From assembly GCA_904063045.1 (NCBI GenBank), contig CAJFCJ010000008.1, positions 744,001 to 808,000 of the forward strand: a DNA stretch of 64,000 bases, written 5' to 3'. Source of the stretch: Dimorphilus gyrociliatus (lineage: Eukaryota; Annelida; Polychaeta; Dinophilidae). The translations under genes were made by a program, and so were the position numbers. The notes under the pieces were generated by a model. It searched no databases. It had not been told where the DNA came from and saw nothing but the letters and a program-made list of their open reading frames with translations. Shown piece after piece: positions 1 through 11,935 of the stretch. The number at the start of each line of letters is the position of its first letter. The first letter of the stretch is position 1.

Positions 1-1277
1 CCCTCATAACTAGGTGTTCTACTTCGCCTTTGTTAAGATCTGTTTCTTTGGCGATATCAGAAAAATTTAAAACTCTTTCTGTAGCTGGCCTTTTAAAAGT
101 CATTTCCATCAGACAAAGCAAAGAGATTTTCTGTCTCATATATTTTTCATTTACGTTTAAGTCAGGCTGCTTACTCCAATGAACTTTTAGATCCTGATAT
201 TGGCTTATATTGCCGCTATTAAAAGCAAACAGAAGTTGTACGAGCCAGGATTTATCAGATTTTCTTAAAGCTTCTAAGATGTCGTGTTGTAAAAGTTCAC
301 CAAAATTATAAATGCCACTTCCCAAAATAGCTGCTAGTCCAATATTGAAAGCCCTTTCGATTTGATCTTGGTCTGTAATAATTTATACAAATAAATAAAT
401 AAAGAGTAAATTGTGTGTAACAAAAAGCCTCACTGGATAAAGTTTTCACATCTATGCAACCGAGATATCTCAAAGCATCTCGATAGTAGTCAGCATGATT
501 AGCTTGTCGTTTATGAAAATTACTACATAGCTCGTAGTAAGGTGCATGGACTGAGGTTACACCATCTAGCTCTTCAAGTAAGTTTCCAGCCTCGTCAATA
601 ACATGCTAAAAAATAATTTGAAATAAGGTGAAAAAGAATTCAAATTCTCCTTTTATAAATACTTTAACTTTATCCGTATCATTCAATAAAATATAATAAT
701 TTCCTTCAGTTATAAGACATAAAACAACTGCCTCGTTATCATTTTTTACTTTTTCCTTTCGAATCTTTTCAATAAATGCAAGAGCTTGTGTATTATCTGC
801 AATTGATCAATTTATAATATAGACTATTAAATGTAAAAAAAAAACGTACCTTTCATTTGCCTTGCCACAGGGATGAGAATCTCTACCAAAGCAAGAGGAT
901 TCATTCGGTGTTCAAAGTCTGATATGAAGTTTTGGTACAGCTAATGTTGATCAACAGGGTTATTAGAAAGAGTAATCAAAAATTTTCAAAGCGTAATACC
1001 TGCATTATTGCATCACCCTGCTGCAGTTGGGCGTTTTTAACAAATTTTTGTAGTCTTATTGTTAATTGATGCCATAATCTAAAGAGTGATAAAAGGAATG
1101 AAAAGCTGAGTCACAGCCGGCAAAACAATTTAGCCTAAAAATCTGCAATTATATTAAGTTATACTTAAAAACTTACTTCCTATTGTACAAATCCTCAAGG
1201 GCTGCCCATTCCTGGGATACTTCGCTAGAAGATTTCCTCTGTTGTTCGAAAAGATAAGCTGAAACGTCTCTCACCAT
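1..1277 (-). CDS. PSMD13: 26S proteasome non-ATPase regulatory subunit 13 (Rpn9), 3' part missing
   Basis: PCI-domain lid subunit of the 26S proteasome 19S particle, acting in ubiquitin-dependent proteolysis. Six exons on the minus strand: 1277-1177, 1078-1000, 940-850, 796-663, 605-434, 372-<1; all phases agree. The N-terminus starts [13 protein letters not shown], and diagnostic PSMD13 segments follow: [58 protein letters not shown] and [15 protein letters not shown]. The last runs into the winged-helix part of the PCI domain. Roughly the last 70-75 residues lie beyond position 1, so this is an edge truncation and not a broken gene. Start chosen at the only in-frame ATG before the conserved N-terminus. 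The donor after the fourth exon could be 669 or 663 (both phase 0); the latter aligns better with the family. Confidence 0.95.
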
Positions 1278-4200
1278 TTTTATTTAACGGAAGTGAATAT
1301 TTGGTAAAATATAAATTTTCTGTTAAAACAAACTGGTACTAATCCAGAGCCCTCTAGAGGTTCAATTAATATTTGAAGAAACTTTGTTGTAAATCCTTAA
1401 ATTTAATATAATTTTATTATTAATTAGAAAAGGTTAAAAGAAATAACCTTTTTCGGATTTAATGAGCGGAAAAATAATCCATATTCGACAGCTTCAACTG
1501 AATAAAAGAATAAAGTCTGACGAAATTGATATATATCAATATTTGCAAATTGGAATTAATAAAAGATTAGAAATGTAAAATAAGTTTTGATTAGTATTCT
1601 TGATAAACGAATTCTTGAATGTCAATTTAAGCAGAGGTTTCAATTAATTAAATCTTTGCTATTTCCCTTAGAAAATTGACGGTAGTTGAAAGGAAGTGGA
1701 ATATATTGAAACTTAAATATAGGAAATAAGCGAAAGAGTATGGATAACGAAACCGCAATAATACTGGATGAATAGATCTTGGTTTAAGAGCATACAATGT
1801 CTTTGTTCTTAATACCATACTTATCAGAGATTCTCTTTTTTCGCTGTTTCTTAGCGAACTTTACGACCTTGAAAAACAGTCTGTTTATTACACTGATAGA
1901 GGATAAAATCCGTAATAGAGCAAAATCGGATATTAGTAAATCGCCTGAAATACTTATGTCTTATATTTATAATAAATAAAATACTTATACTATATATGTG
2001 AAAATTTTGAAGTGAAACTTAGAGAACAAAATACGACTTCTCTTAAATAATTAGGCATTGTATTGATAATCACTTTCATTATAACTTTAACATTCTATCA
2101 AGCTATAGTAATCCTACATTTTAGATTTTATAAAATTCTAAAACCTCAGCCGAAAAAGGGCCATTAATCGTTGAAGCTTTATTGTAAAATACTTTTATTT
2201 TTTATCCTTATCCAGATTTCGCTATCGATTCTGAGCCCATGTTTTTTCATTGTAATGGGTTTTAGGTAACATTCCATTTCTTTCACGCATCTCTAACCGG
2301 AACAAAATATATAGAACTTACCGAACCTTTAAGTGATTTAATCACGCATACAAATGCAGATCTTTGAAACTTTTTTTTTTAACATTTCTTTTGACGGTGT
2401 GCACTAATAATTTAAACCAAGCTGACTCTGCTTACAGATGCAAGAAATGAGATTATATGAAAAAGGGTTAAATGAAGCAAAATGGAAAGGAAGAAGGGAA
2501 AAAAGAAAAGAAGAAGAAAGGTAAATAATAACAATGATATTAGTAATAATAAACGTAAGGGAGGGCTGATACGTGTATTATATGTAGTACACGATGTTAT
2601 GGTACTGGTAAATTAGACTCTAGAGAAAAAATTTTATACTAAGTATACTCTATGGTAGAATTTGAAGTTTGTTTTTTTATCTTGATAACTATCTATTATA
2701 GTATATGACCATTAGGCAAAATATAAGAAAAAAGACATCTATTTATAATTGTATTTTTTCCTTTTTGCTATTTATTTTTTGTTATATAGGTAAAGCTATT
2801 TTCTATTTAATTAACACCGGATCTAAATTGTAAAGGGAGACGAAAAAAGTGTAGAAAATTTTTAGAATCTATTGATCCAATTAAGAATGAAAAAGAGTGA
2901 AGAAAAGGAAATTAATATATTTTATTTAGTATTTTTTTGAAAGGATACTCACTAACTTAATTTAATGTTATTGCTAATATAAAATATACATTTCTTCTTT
3001 TTAATAATTTATGAATATTAAGTAGTTATATTTCCATATTTGTACGTGTTTAAGTGTATAAATATTGCGCACGACAGCAATATTAACTATTAGTATTTAT
3101 TGTTTAGACATATGCAAGTTTCTGAAACTATTTCTCTATTTTATATACTGTATAAGTATGTATAATATAGATTTTTATATTCAGCCTCCCTCATGCAAAG
3201 CTCTAAAATGACTCAAGGCAAGAGTATCATGAGGTAAAGCTACATATTTCACGTAAATAGCATACTATATACTATAAGAGTACATATTTTTTTACTGTAG
3301 AACCTTGTGCGGAGGTGTTCCTTTTCGTATTGTTAGTAAAGTAGAACATAAAAAGCATTTTACTCATCATGTAACAGATTCTCCTTTCAGTCTAAGTTCT
3401 TTTGGCCATGTGAACGATTTCCCATGCAATCTAGTATTAATTTCCTTAGCCCAAGCTCCGTACCTTTTAATTGACTTAATCCTTCAGCATCGGATACATT
3501 ACTTAAAAGGAAGAGAAAGGTTTGAAAGAAGGAGGATTTTAAAAAGCACTCTTTATAAGATCAATCGATAAATATAAAAACGTAACGTTATGCAACAATG
3601 ACAGAATCAGTTTTTTTTTACAACAAAACTTTTTGAAAACACCTTTCATAAGCTGTTAACGCGTAAAGTAAAAGAGACGCTTGTCGTTATATCTACCATA
3701 CGAATGAGAGTAAATATGGATCGTAGATGAAAGCTAAATACTATGTGGCCTCTTTTTTGCTTTTACATAACCTTTTGAAGTGTCAAAAGAGTACAGCAAA
3801 ATTTTCTTTTTATTCCTTCTGTTAAAGAGACCTATTTTATTTTATTGGCTATCAACTACATTAGTTAGTTAATTATTGTTATTCTATTGTATTATTGTAT
3901 TTTCTTTTAATGTGGGTCCATAATGAATATATAATTTGTAAATAGAAAATGTAAAAGGAGCATGTAAAACAAGTAAAGTGAGTTACTACAATACGATATG
4001 ACTTTGTAAAAGTGGAAAATATTTCTGTGATTTTATTATACATTGCTAGGAGTTATTTAGCATTTTCAAACTCTTCGAATTAATGTTGCAAATGAGTTTT
4101 TATTGATGGCATTTAAAGGAGAGCATACAATTTAGTTTCATATTTGTAACATGAAGATTAACCAAAAAGAAATAAGTCAAGTAGAACAGAGGGATAGAGG

Positions 4201-4841
4201 GAGAGAGAGAGGGTGAGAGAATGAAGAGGGAAACGAGAGAGTGAGAATGCGAAAGAGCAAAGGAATCTATGATAAATGTTGCAAATTTTATCATAACATT
4301 TCGTTTAAAGTCAGCTCCCTTTACTACTTGATTATCTCAATATCTGCCAAATGGTCAATTAATTTTTCAACCATTTGTTTCTCATACAAATTTCCCTTTT
4401 GTTTATTTGACTAACTTGTCTTATTGAAACGAGCGAAAAGTGCCTTGATTATTTATAACCCATCATTTGTCACGTTGTAGGGTTCCTTGTTGCGAATAAA
4501 GAAACTAATCGAACACATTGCAATGATTGTGACAAATCATAAATACCTTTTCCATTCCTAAGCTTCCGGTTACTCCATTCCTAAATTATTTATTGGATGG
4601 TGAAGCTGAGATTTTAAAACGTATTTTATATAATATTATTTTTAGAATTGACCTTTATTTCTTCTCTTTGTATTGAAAATTCTATAACCTATCTCTTAAA
4701 ATGATTACTGATATATTTCATATATTCTATTGTCTGTTTGATTCACTGTCTAATGATTGGTAAAACGTTTTACCAGGTGGCGCTTCCACATTTTACTTTT
4801 TTATAGGCAAAAACGAGAGTGTCGTCTCCAGCTACTAGTCG
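1278..4841. other. AT-rich intergenic spacer
   Basis: No gene recognised. Contents are AT-rich sequence, purine tracts around 2460-2520 and 4190-4255, and one modest open frame at 3305-3571 preceded by a splice-acceptor-like TTTTTTTACTGTAG. That frame has no similarity I can name and no ATG near its start. The right end should hold the promoter and 5' UTR of the GPCR gene at 4842. Confidence 0.5.
4773..4786 (+). promoter_or_regulatory. CTCF-like motif
   Basis: CCAGGTGGCGCTT matches the bilaterian CTCF core (CCAS-YAG-RKGGCRS) and lies about 60 bp upstream of the GPCR start codon. Motif match only. Confidence 0.4.
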
Positions 4842-6020
4842 ATGGCTAACAAAGTAACTCTTGAGGATATCGTAGAAAATTTTTGTTCAAATTTCTCGGA
4901 AGGATCTTGGCAGCATTCCGGAGGAACAACACCAAGCAATGTGACTTACGTGTATTTACCCCTTTTGCAACTTTCATTGGGGGTTCCCCTTATTATTATA
5001 TGTTTAATTGTTCTTAAAAGATTCCACTCAGGTAGAACTAAAGCGTATTTTTTGTTAAGATTGTTAGCTTTATCGGACTTAGCAGCATTGATCATGTATG
5101 TAGCGACGATGCTCTATCATTGGGTAGTCGCAAAAAGCTTAAAAACTGATAACACCTATAATATACTTAAAGGTTTTTCACATGCCGGGGTTCTCTGGAC
5201 AACATGGACAGCGGTAATTGTCGGTTTGGAACGCTGCATTGCTGTGTGCCGACCAATTCAATCTAGAATCTTCAAGACAAGATCAGTTGTAATTATTATT
5301 GCTGCTATACATATCTTTGCAACTACTTTGTACGGTTGTCATGCGGCTATCAATTGGACATTTCAATCGAAAGCGAATGACATAGATGTGTCTACAAATC
5401 GTCCTGAATTAACCGCGTTTTTAATGAATAGATGCAGCAGTAACAACAATGAAGTCAGATATTTAGTCAACTCCAGAGTAAGAATAGTTTTGGTTCAAAT
5501 ATTTGATATATTTATTCTGGCCACCGGATATATTATACCTATTTTCCTTTTGGCTGTTGTGGACGTTCAAATCGTTAGAAAACTTCGACAACTCCAAAAA
5601 AACGGCCCGGATAAAGCCAGGGGAGCTGTCAATTCTAAGAGGGCGACGAAAGTTGTTGCCGCTTCAGTTTTTGTCCATTGCACGTGCTTAATACCTATGG
5701 CAGCACTTCACGTGATAACTATTATAAATAGTGAGTTAAAAAATGACGCTTTTAAACTAATAGTTGACGCCTTACTTCATTTGCATACAATATTAACTTT
5801 ACCTGCTTACTGTGCAGTGGGAAAGTCTTTTAGAGCAGCTTTAAAGACATTTGCATCTTGCGCTCCATCTGCACACAACAGTCCAACTAACATGGAAGGA
5901 TCAGTGACGAGGTCAAGTTTTGTTTCAATGAGTACAATGAGTAGTACCAGAGGATCATTGAAATTCAAATTGATAAGAAGAGGAGAAAGTAAAAATAAGG
6001 AATGCTTAATAAAGAGATAA
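4842..6020 (+). CDS. Rhodopsin-like GPCR (peptide-receptor-like), intronless
   Basis: A 392-residue seven-transmembrane receptor in one exon. The N-terminus carries NFS and NVT glycosylation sequons. TM1 is near 37-60, TM2 near 71-96 with LALSDLAALI (the conserved L-x-x-x-D), TM3 near 110-132 ending VGLERCIAVCRPI (Glu-Arg-Cys in place of DRY). TM5 is near 218-244, TM6 near 270-292 and TM7 near 305-325. The usual NPxxY of TM7 is replaced by LPAYCAVGKSFR, followed by a Ser/Thr-rich tail. The TM3 region resembles the FMRFamide-receptor-like peptide GPCRs of protostomes; ligand unknown. A second GPCR follows 1 kb downstream on the same strand but is divergent, so an old tandem relationship is possible and unproven. 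Confidence 0.85.
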   Translation: MANKVTLEDIVENFCSNFSEGSWQHSGGTTPSNVTYVYLPLLQLSLGVPLIIICLIVLKRFHSGRTKAYFLLRLLALSDLAALIMYVATMLYHWVVAKSLKTDNTYNILKGFSHAGVLWTTWTAVIVGLERCIAVCRPIQSRIFKTRSVVIIIAAIHIFATTLYGCHAAINWTFQSKANDIDVSTNRPELTAFLMNRCSSNNNEVRYLVNSRVRIVLVQIFDIFILATGYIIPIFLLAVVDVQIVRKLRQLQKNGPDKARGAVNSKRATKVVAASVFVHCTCLIPMAALHVITIINSELKNDAFKLIVDALLHLHTILTLPAYCAVGKSFRAALKTFASCAPSAHNSPTNMEGSVTRSSFVSMSTMSSTRGSLKFKLIRRGESKNKECLIKR

Positions 6021-6035
6021 TTGTTTCCTCCATCG

Positions 6036-6070
6036 CTCTCTCTCTCTCTCTCTCTCTGTCTGTCTCTCTC
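6036..6070. repeat. (CT)n microsatellite
   Basis: Uninterrupted CT dinucleotides followed by GTCTGTCTCTCTC, starting 16 bp after the GPCR stop codon, so probably in its 3' UTR. Confidence 0.9.
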
Positions 6071-7022
6071 TTTTCTGCGTTATCAGTGTATCAATTTATC
6101 ACTCTCTCTTCTCAACTCCAACTCCAGAATGACAAGCAATCGTCAGCTCTCGCTTGTAATAAAAAACACTTCAAGATTATTACTATTATTATTATTGCAA
6201 TCATTATCATAAGTTACGTTACCTGTATTCTTTTATTATATCGTTAACCAAATAGAGAATAATGGCTTATATTGTATGTAAGCAAATTGTAACGTAATAT
6301 TTCGTGATGTAATGAGAGAAATAGTCGCAATTCGTTTATTGATTGAATATGAAAAGGAAAATAAAGAGAATTTCAAAGAGATTTTATATAAGAACTTTTG
6401 TGAATGAGAAGAAAAAAAAGAAAAGAAAATAACGAAACTAATCGAATAGTTGTTCTTATTTTTATTAAAAAGTTAAATAAAACAATAGATTTACCTTTTT
6501 AAACCAAAGAATTGAAAAATAGAAAAACTACTAAAATTACAAAATTAATGGTCGTAAATTAAATATTATAGGATTTGTAAATATAGAAAATGTTTGATCA
6601 TGAGTAACTTTTACAATTGTGTAAATCATCTAGAACGGTTTTATTGAATTTCTGAAATGTTATATAAGAGGTTAAAGCATTGGCTTTATTTTTAAAGAGC
6701 TATCTAAAGTCGTTGTTGTTCACACGACACTTTGGAAAGAACGGAACGTAAACATATATGTTTCAGGCGATTACGTTGAGTAAACTATTGAATTTCATGG
6801 AGAAAAAGTCTTTGGAGAAGAATTTACTTAGATAATAGAGCTATCTTTCTCAATTTATAGGGGCTAAATGCTGTTTATATATCACAAAAATACCTTAGGG
6901 TGTCTTCTTTATCTATTGTTTTGTGTATGTGTGCAGTGTGTATGTTAACTTCAACTTGTTTTTTAGTATAGTTAAGAAAGAAGTTCTTTCCTCTCAACGC
7001 TACTGTCAAAAAAGAAATTATT
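6071..7022. other. Spacer between two GPCR genes
   Basis: AT-rich sequence with no supported gene. It includes the likely 3' UTR of the upstream receptor (AATAAA-like hexamers near 6358 and 6475) and the upstream region of the second receptor. Confidence 0.5.
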
Positions 7023-8253
7023 ATGGGAAATTGTATGACACCTAAAGAAAACATTAGTGCTGCTGAAAAGCTAGTGTTCTACGTAAATATTTACGTTGAT
7101 GGAATCATATCTGTTGCTGGGATTTTCGGCAATATACTTATTCTATTAACGTTGAAAAATACCCCTCACGTTAGTTCATATACAATCTATATACGCGTAT
7201 TGGCTTTTGTAGAAGTTATATTTGTTGCTTATTGCCTCTTATATACGACATTCAGAACGGCTGCCAAGTAAGTAAAACAATAATAAAAAAGAAAGAAAAA
7301 GCAACTGCTTTTCTCTGCCTAAGAATAGATAGAGCTTTTTCCGGGAACATTGACGGAGAATAAGCTGAAAACGAGGGCAAGTTATTTAAGCATTGTTTTA
7401 TCTTTTTCTCCCTAACAGATATACTGATTGTATGGCAAATTATTTAAAGGCAGAGCCGATATTAGTGTCGGTTGCTCTACCGATAGCGTGGATGCTACAA
7501 ACTTCTAGTATTTGGATAACGGCTATGTTGGCTGTAGATAGAAGAATTGCGGTGGATAAACCTTTAAAATCGCTAACGTTTTGTACATCAATCATAGCTA
7601 AGAGAGTTTCAGCGCTCACTATTTTGGGATGTGTTCTGTTTAACACTCCAAGATTCGCTTATTACTCTGCCGTTTCGAAACTTGAAACAAATGCTTCATA
7701 TGTTCATATTGCCCATCTGAGAGTTAACTTACCTGGATGGGATGCCTCCATTTACTATTGGCTTTATCATGTTGGATTAACTTTTGCCCTTGTCTTCATA
7801 TTACCGTTAGGTATAATTGCAGTATGCGACGTTTATCTGGTAAAAGCTTTAAGGAAAGCTGATAAATTTCGTCAATTACACGCTAGAGAGAGTAAGAATA
7901 AAGTTCTAAAAACACCTGTTCCTGTTTCAAGAACAATAGTTGTAAATATGGTTGTCGTCATTTCAAAATTATTAATTTGTCAAACTCCTGATTTTTTGAT
8001 GGGTATCGCCCAAGCAGCAAGAGTTGATAGAAATGCAGCCGCGTACAAGATATTTTCAACGTTAAAAGAAATGCTACTTATAATTAGTGCGTCTGCAAAC
8101 TGTTATATATATTTAATCCTGAACAAATATTTTAGAAGATCTGCCAAAGCAATAACGTTAAAAATTTTCAAACCTTGTAGGCAACGAAACAATGATTCTA
8201 CACAAACACATAGTCAGTTCACTGACCTTGGCCGAATATCGACAATTAACTGA
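7023..8253 (+). CDS. FMRFamide-receptor-like GPCR, two exons
   Basis: Exons 7023-7267 and 7419-8253 (intron CCAA|GTAAGT ... CTAACAG|ATAT) give 359 residues. Class A features: TM1 with GIFGNILILLTLKN (the GN of GxxxN), TM2 with LAFVEVIFVAYC, a Cys before TM3, and TM3 ending TSSIWITAMLAVDRRIAVDKPL (Asp-Arg-Arg for DRY). TM5 contains the conserved Pro (ILPLGIIAV), and TM7 reads ASANCYIYLILNKYFRRS, the NxxxY-[..]-FR form common in FMRFamide-type receptors in place of strict NPxxY. The TSSIW...DR..AV segment is the best family clue. It would signal through heterotrimeric G proteins at the plasma membrane; ligand unknown. Confidence 0.87.
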
Positions 8254-9696
8254 AAAAAAAGATGGTTATTTGTAAATTAACAAACAGAATATTAAAGATA
8301 TTATTATTGATCTTATTTTTCTTTGATCTTTTTTTCTATTTTAACCTTTTGCCAATTGCTTCTGTCATTTGAATGTTCATTAAGTCAAAATGAATTCTAA
8401 ATGGAGAAGAGTATTTAAAGTTTAGAGAGAAGATTTCATGTTTAGAAAAGAAGACAAAACAGCTAATAGAAAAAAGAGAAAAATAAGTTAAAATTAGATG
8501 TGAAATACACCTTAAATTATACTCTACACTAATTATAATGATTGGTATACTATGTATAGACAAAAATAAAACATATTAGGTATATATGGTATACTAAATA
8601 TTCCCAGTTCTTTCCTCTTTCTATCTATCTGTCTGTCTGCTTGTCTTTCTATCTTTCCAATTATATTTTTCGTTTATTAGTATTCTGGAGAATGCTTCTT
8701 CTGCCAACCAAAAACAGAATCTTATTAAGCAATTTTTCTCTCTTTTTCTTTTCTTGGCTTACCGTTAATCTTTTTCTTTTCAGCTTGAAAAACTTTTTCC
8801 TTTTAAATAAATATTTCATGAACCTTCGTGTCATATATTAATTATTACACTACAGGATATATACTGTATATAAATATATATAAACTAATAATAATATGTT
8901 AGCAAAGGGGTCTTTAACCTTTAAAAGTTGTTTATTTCTTAAAAACATTATAAATAGTAATGTTATTAAATTTATGCTTAATTTGATTTACGATAATTTC
9001 CCCTGTAACGATATAGGAGAGTTAATCCTTGAAGGATATAGCTAATTATAATCAGGTTTTTTTTAACCTTGTCAATACCTCTAATTATAAAAAGTTGTGA
9101 GAAAAAACAACACTCTAATGACATTTTATATTGTATATACATATAAGTATTAATATATGGTATAAATACAACTAATCTTTCTAATCTGAATGGTAGGAAG
9201 AGCTTTTCACTATTACTTTTGTATGCCAATCCTTCTATTCTAATTACATCTTCTAAGAGAGTAGGTAGAAAATTAGAAAGAGAATTTAGACAGAACAGCA
9301 AAGAAGTAAATGAAGCATTTATATATATTATACTGTTTATATATATAAAGATCTGTCAAGTACATCTTTCGGCTTTTCTATGAAATTTAATCTATAATAA
9401 AATGAAAAAAGTTCTTTTTATTTCCTTTCTCAATGAATATATTTAAATATAAAAAATTACAAGACGATAATGAATTATAATAAACTTTTCTGTTTAATTT
9501 TTTTTTATTAATAACTTTATTGTCTTTGAACAAGTTATATAAAAACGTATATTATGGTAAAAAAAGGTAAAGATAAATGAAAATTTACGTATTTTATACT
9601 GTGCTATATATTGATATTTTCATTTAAACGTATACCTGATCTTTCCTTAAAAGTACTGTACGAAAGTAAAAGGTGTTGTATACCTAATATAGAGCG

Positions 9697-9731
<35 letters not shown>

Positions 9732-9824
9732 GTATGATGACATTTTCATGTACTGTGTAGTTCATGTAACGATACATTTACTGTCTACCTTGCAATCTAC
9801 CTCACAGATACACTTAGACACATA

Positions 9825-9860
9825 TATACAGTATATATATATATATATATACTGTATATG
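9825..9860. repeat. Perfect TA-rich palindrome flanked by ACAGT/ACTGT
   Basis: TACAGT, then alternating TA, then ACTGTA reads identically on both strands for about 30 bp. Shorter relatives occur near 8868, 13550 and 14467-14500. Confidence 0.7.
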
Positions 9861-10750
9861 CATTATAAATATGAAATAAATGTATTAATTACTATATTTA
9901 AATACATACAAAGCAATTTGTATACTCTATAAAATGTACAATGAAATTACTTTCTATATCAACAAGTACACGTATTTATCAATTTTCCTTCTCTTCTCAG
10001 GTACAAATGTAATGTATATCGTATTGGGTTTTATCAAAAATTTTTATCCATATTTAACATAGTTTTAATATTTTATTTACAAACAAATATACATAAGTTA
10101 TATTTGTAGTACAAAAGAAAATACTAGATATCATTTTTCAGCCTATATCTACGGTTAAATTCCAAGAAACTAGAATATATATATACATATATATATATTT
10201 GTTTATTTATTTATTTATTTTTAAGCTTCATTCTCAGTTAGTTTTCAACCAAAAAGTAAAGCACTTGTTTTTTAACTAATTTCGAGAAATTCTCTAAAAC
10301 AAGAAATTTGTAGTGCAATAGAGAAGGAAGAGGAAGCAGTGATTTATTGGCTTTCAACGACCTTGTAGGAGAATAGGCAAAGTAATTCTCGGTTGATTGC
10401 TAATTATATCCATTCAATCATCTTAACGGACCATTATAATGTTGAAAGAATTGTGACGGTGTATCTTTCCACCTGGACGAGAAAGGAAGGTGCAACAAAG
10501 CGGAAAAATCGAATGAGCTGTATACAATTTAACTAGAAAAGTAGAAAAAAAAACCAAGTTTTACGGATAGATTGACCTTCCAGTGGAAGTTTTTACTCAG
10601 AAAATAGAAACCTTTTGACGTCACTTCTTCAACGCTTACTCAGTGACACACGCACAATAAATTATATAAGATATAACGATTCAAAATTAGGGATAATTAA
10701 GTCTATTCTCAATGTAATAGATTTTTCTATACTATGTTTAGGAAACAAAG

Positions 10751-10764
10751 CAACAGAGGGCGCG
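10751..10764 (+). promoter_or_regulatory. CTCF-like motif
   Basis: CAACAGAGGGCGCG fits the CTCF core (AGAGGGCGC) in an otherwise AT-rich spacer. Motif match only. Confidence 0.45.
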
Positions 10765-11935
10765 TATTTTATGGTATAACAAGCTTCCCCTTTTCTGTTT
10801 CTTATATTTTTTATAAAAACTTTTACTTCCGGTCAGGGATATTAACAAGAAAATCTGTTGCATTTAGTTGTCTTTTCTTGTTCTCTATTGTTTACTTAGA
10901 AAACAGTGTTGATATTTACTCTTTTGTCAACTGTAAATTGGAAATAGTCCGAATTCCTCATCACCCTTCCTTCCGCCCCAATCGACTTTTATCTTTTATT
11001 ATATTTATTCTATATTTCTCCCTTCTTCCTCTCTCTACCTCTTTACTACAATCAATATATATATATATATGTATATAAATGTCAAATACAGTTCTCTTTC
11101 ACAACAAAACACTGTTAAAATAATATAAAAAGCTATAAATTTGCCTAACCAATTAGGATTTTCAATGAGTTAAGTTCAAGGTTGTAAACGATTGTTTTTA
11201 GATTTTAGAAAATGTTATCAGAGCCCTTTTTTAGTTATATTTGCGTGTTTCAAAAAGATATAATATGCATATGAATATTGAATGATATTTTATATCAGTC
11301 TTCTTCCGTAAAATGTCTGATTAAGAAAGTAGATATTTATCTCTCTTCTTCGCTTTGTTCCCTTAGAAATGTAAATTAAAAAATATTTGACAATTTTAAA
11401 AGAGATCTTGCAGATTGCCAAGAAAATCTTACTAAAAAGTTATTTACTTTTGCAATTCCTTTGTCCATAAAATAGTAATAGTTGTATAATTAAGTCAACA
11501 TCTATCTAAGGCGTTTACTAACAAAAAGTTTTTAGTAAATATACTAACATACAGTGCATATAAATACGGAATATACTAATATATCAAATACTAGATACGG
11601 ATTATTCTAGATTTATTAAATCTTTTAATTGTTTACAATCAACTTCAGTTTATTGAATATACGATGATTTCTAATACTAAATCATAATGCTTTAAGACAA
11701 ACTGTGTTAATAAAAAGTTGCCAGGAGTTTTCAAGTTTATGTTTGATCCGGTTTTACTAAGTAAATCACCCTACTCTAAATCTACATTGAAAGTTGATAT
11801 TTACAAAGTCTAAATATTTTCTCGGGAATTCTTCCTTTGAAGTAGAATTTAATTAATTTAGTTAGATATTAAAAGATAAGAGTATCCTCTATATCCTCTC
11901 ATTTAATCTAGAGTTGACGAAAGATCAGTATACAA

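Larger units (their letters stand above)
8254..11935. other. AT-rich intergenic spacer with microsatellites
   Basis: No gene supported. It holds (TA)n runs near 9704-9731 and 10174-10200, TTTA repeats near 10201-10220, and several ACAGTATAT/ATATACTGT palindromes (for example 8865-8880). A 114-codon open frame at 10734-11078 looks like chance coding of pyrimidine-rich DNA. Confidence 0.5.

Noticed and set aside
3305-3571. 88-codon open frame with acceptor-like upstream sequence
   Set aside because: No ATG start, no recognisable family and no upstream partner exon seen. Kept only as a remark on the spacer.
10734-11078. 114-codon open frame starting ATGTTTAGG
   Set aside because: Low-complexity pyrimidine-rich DNA gives Phe/Leu/Ser-rich nonsense, and it runs into a TA repeat. 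Nothing suggests a protein.
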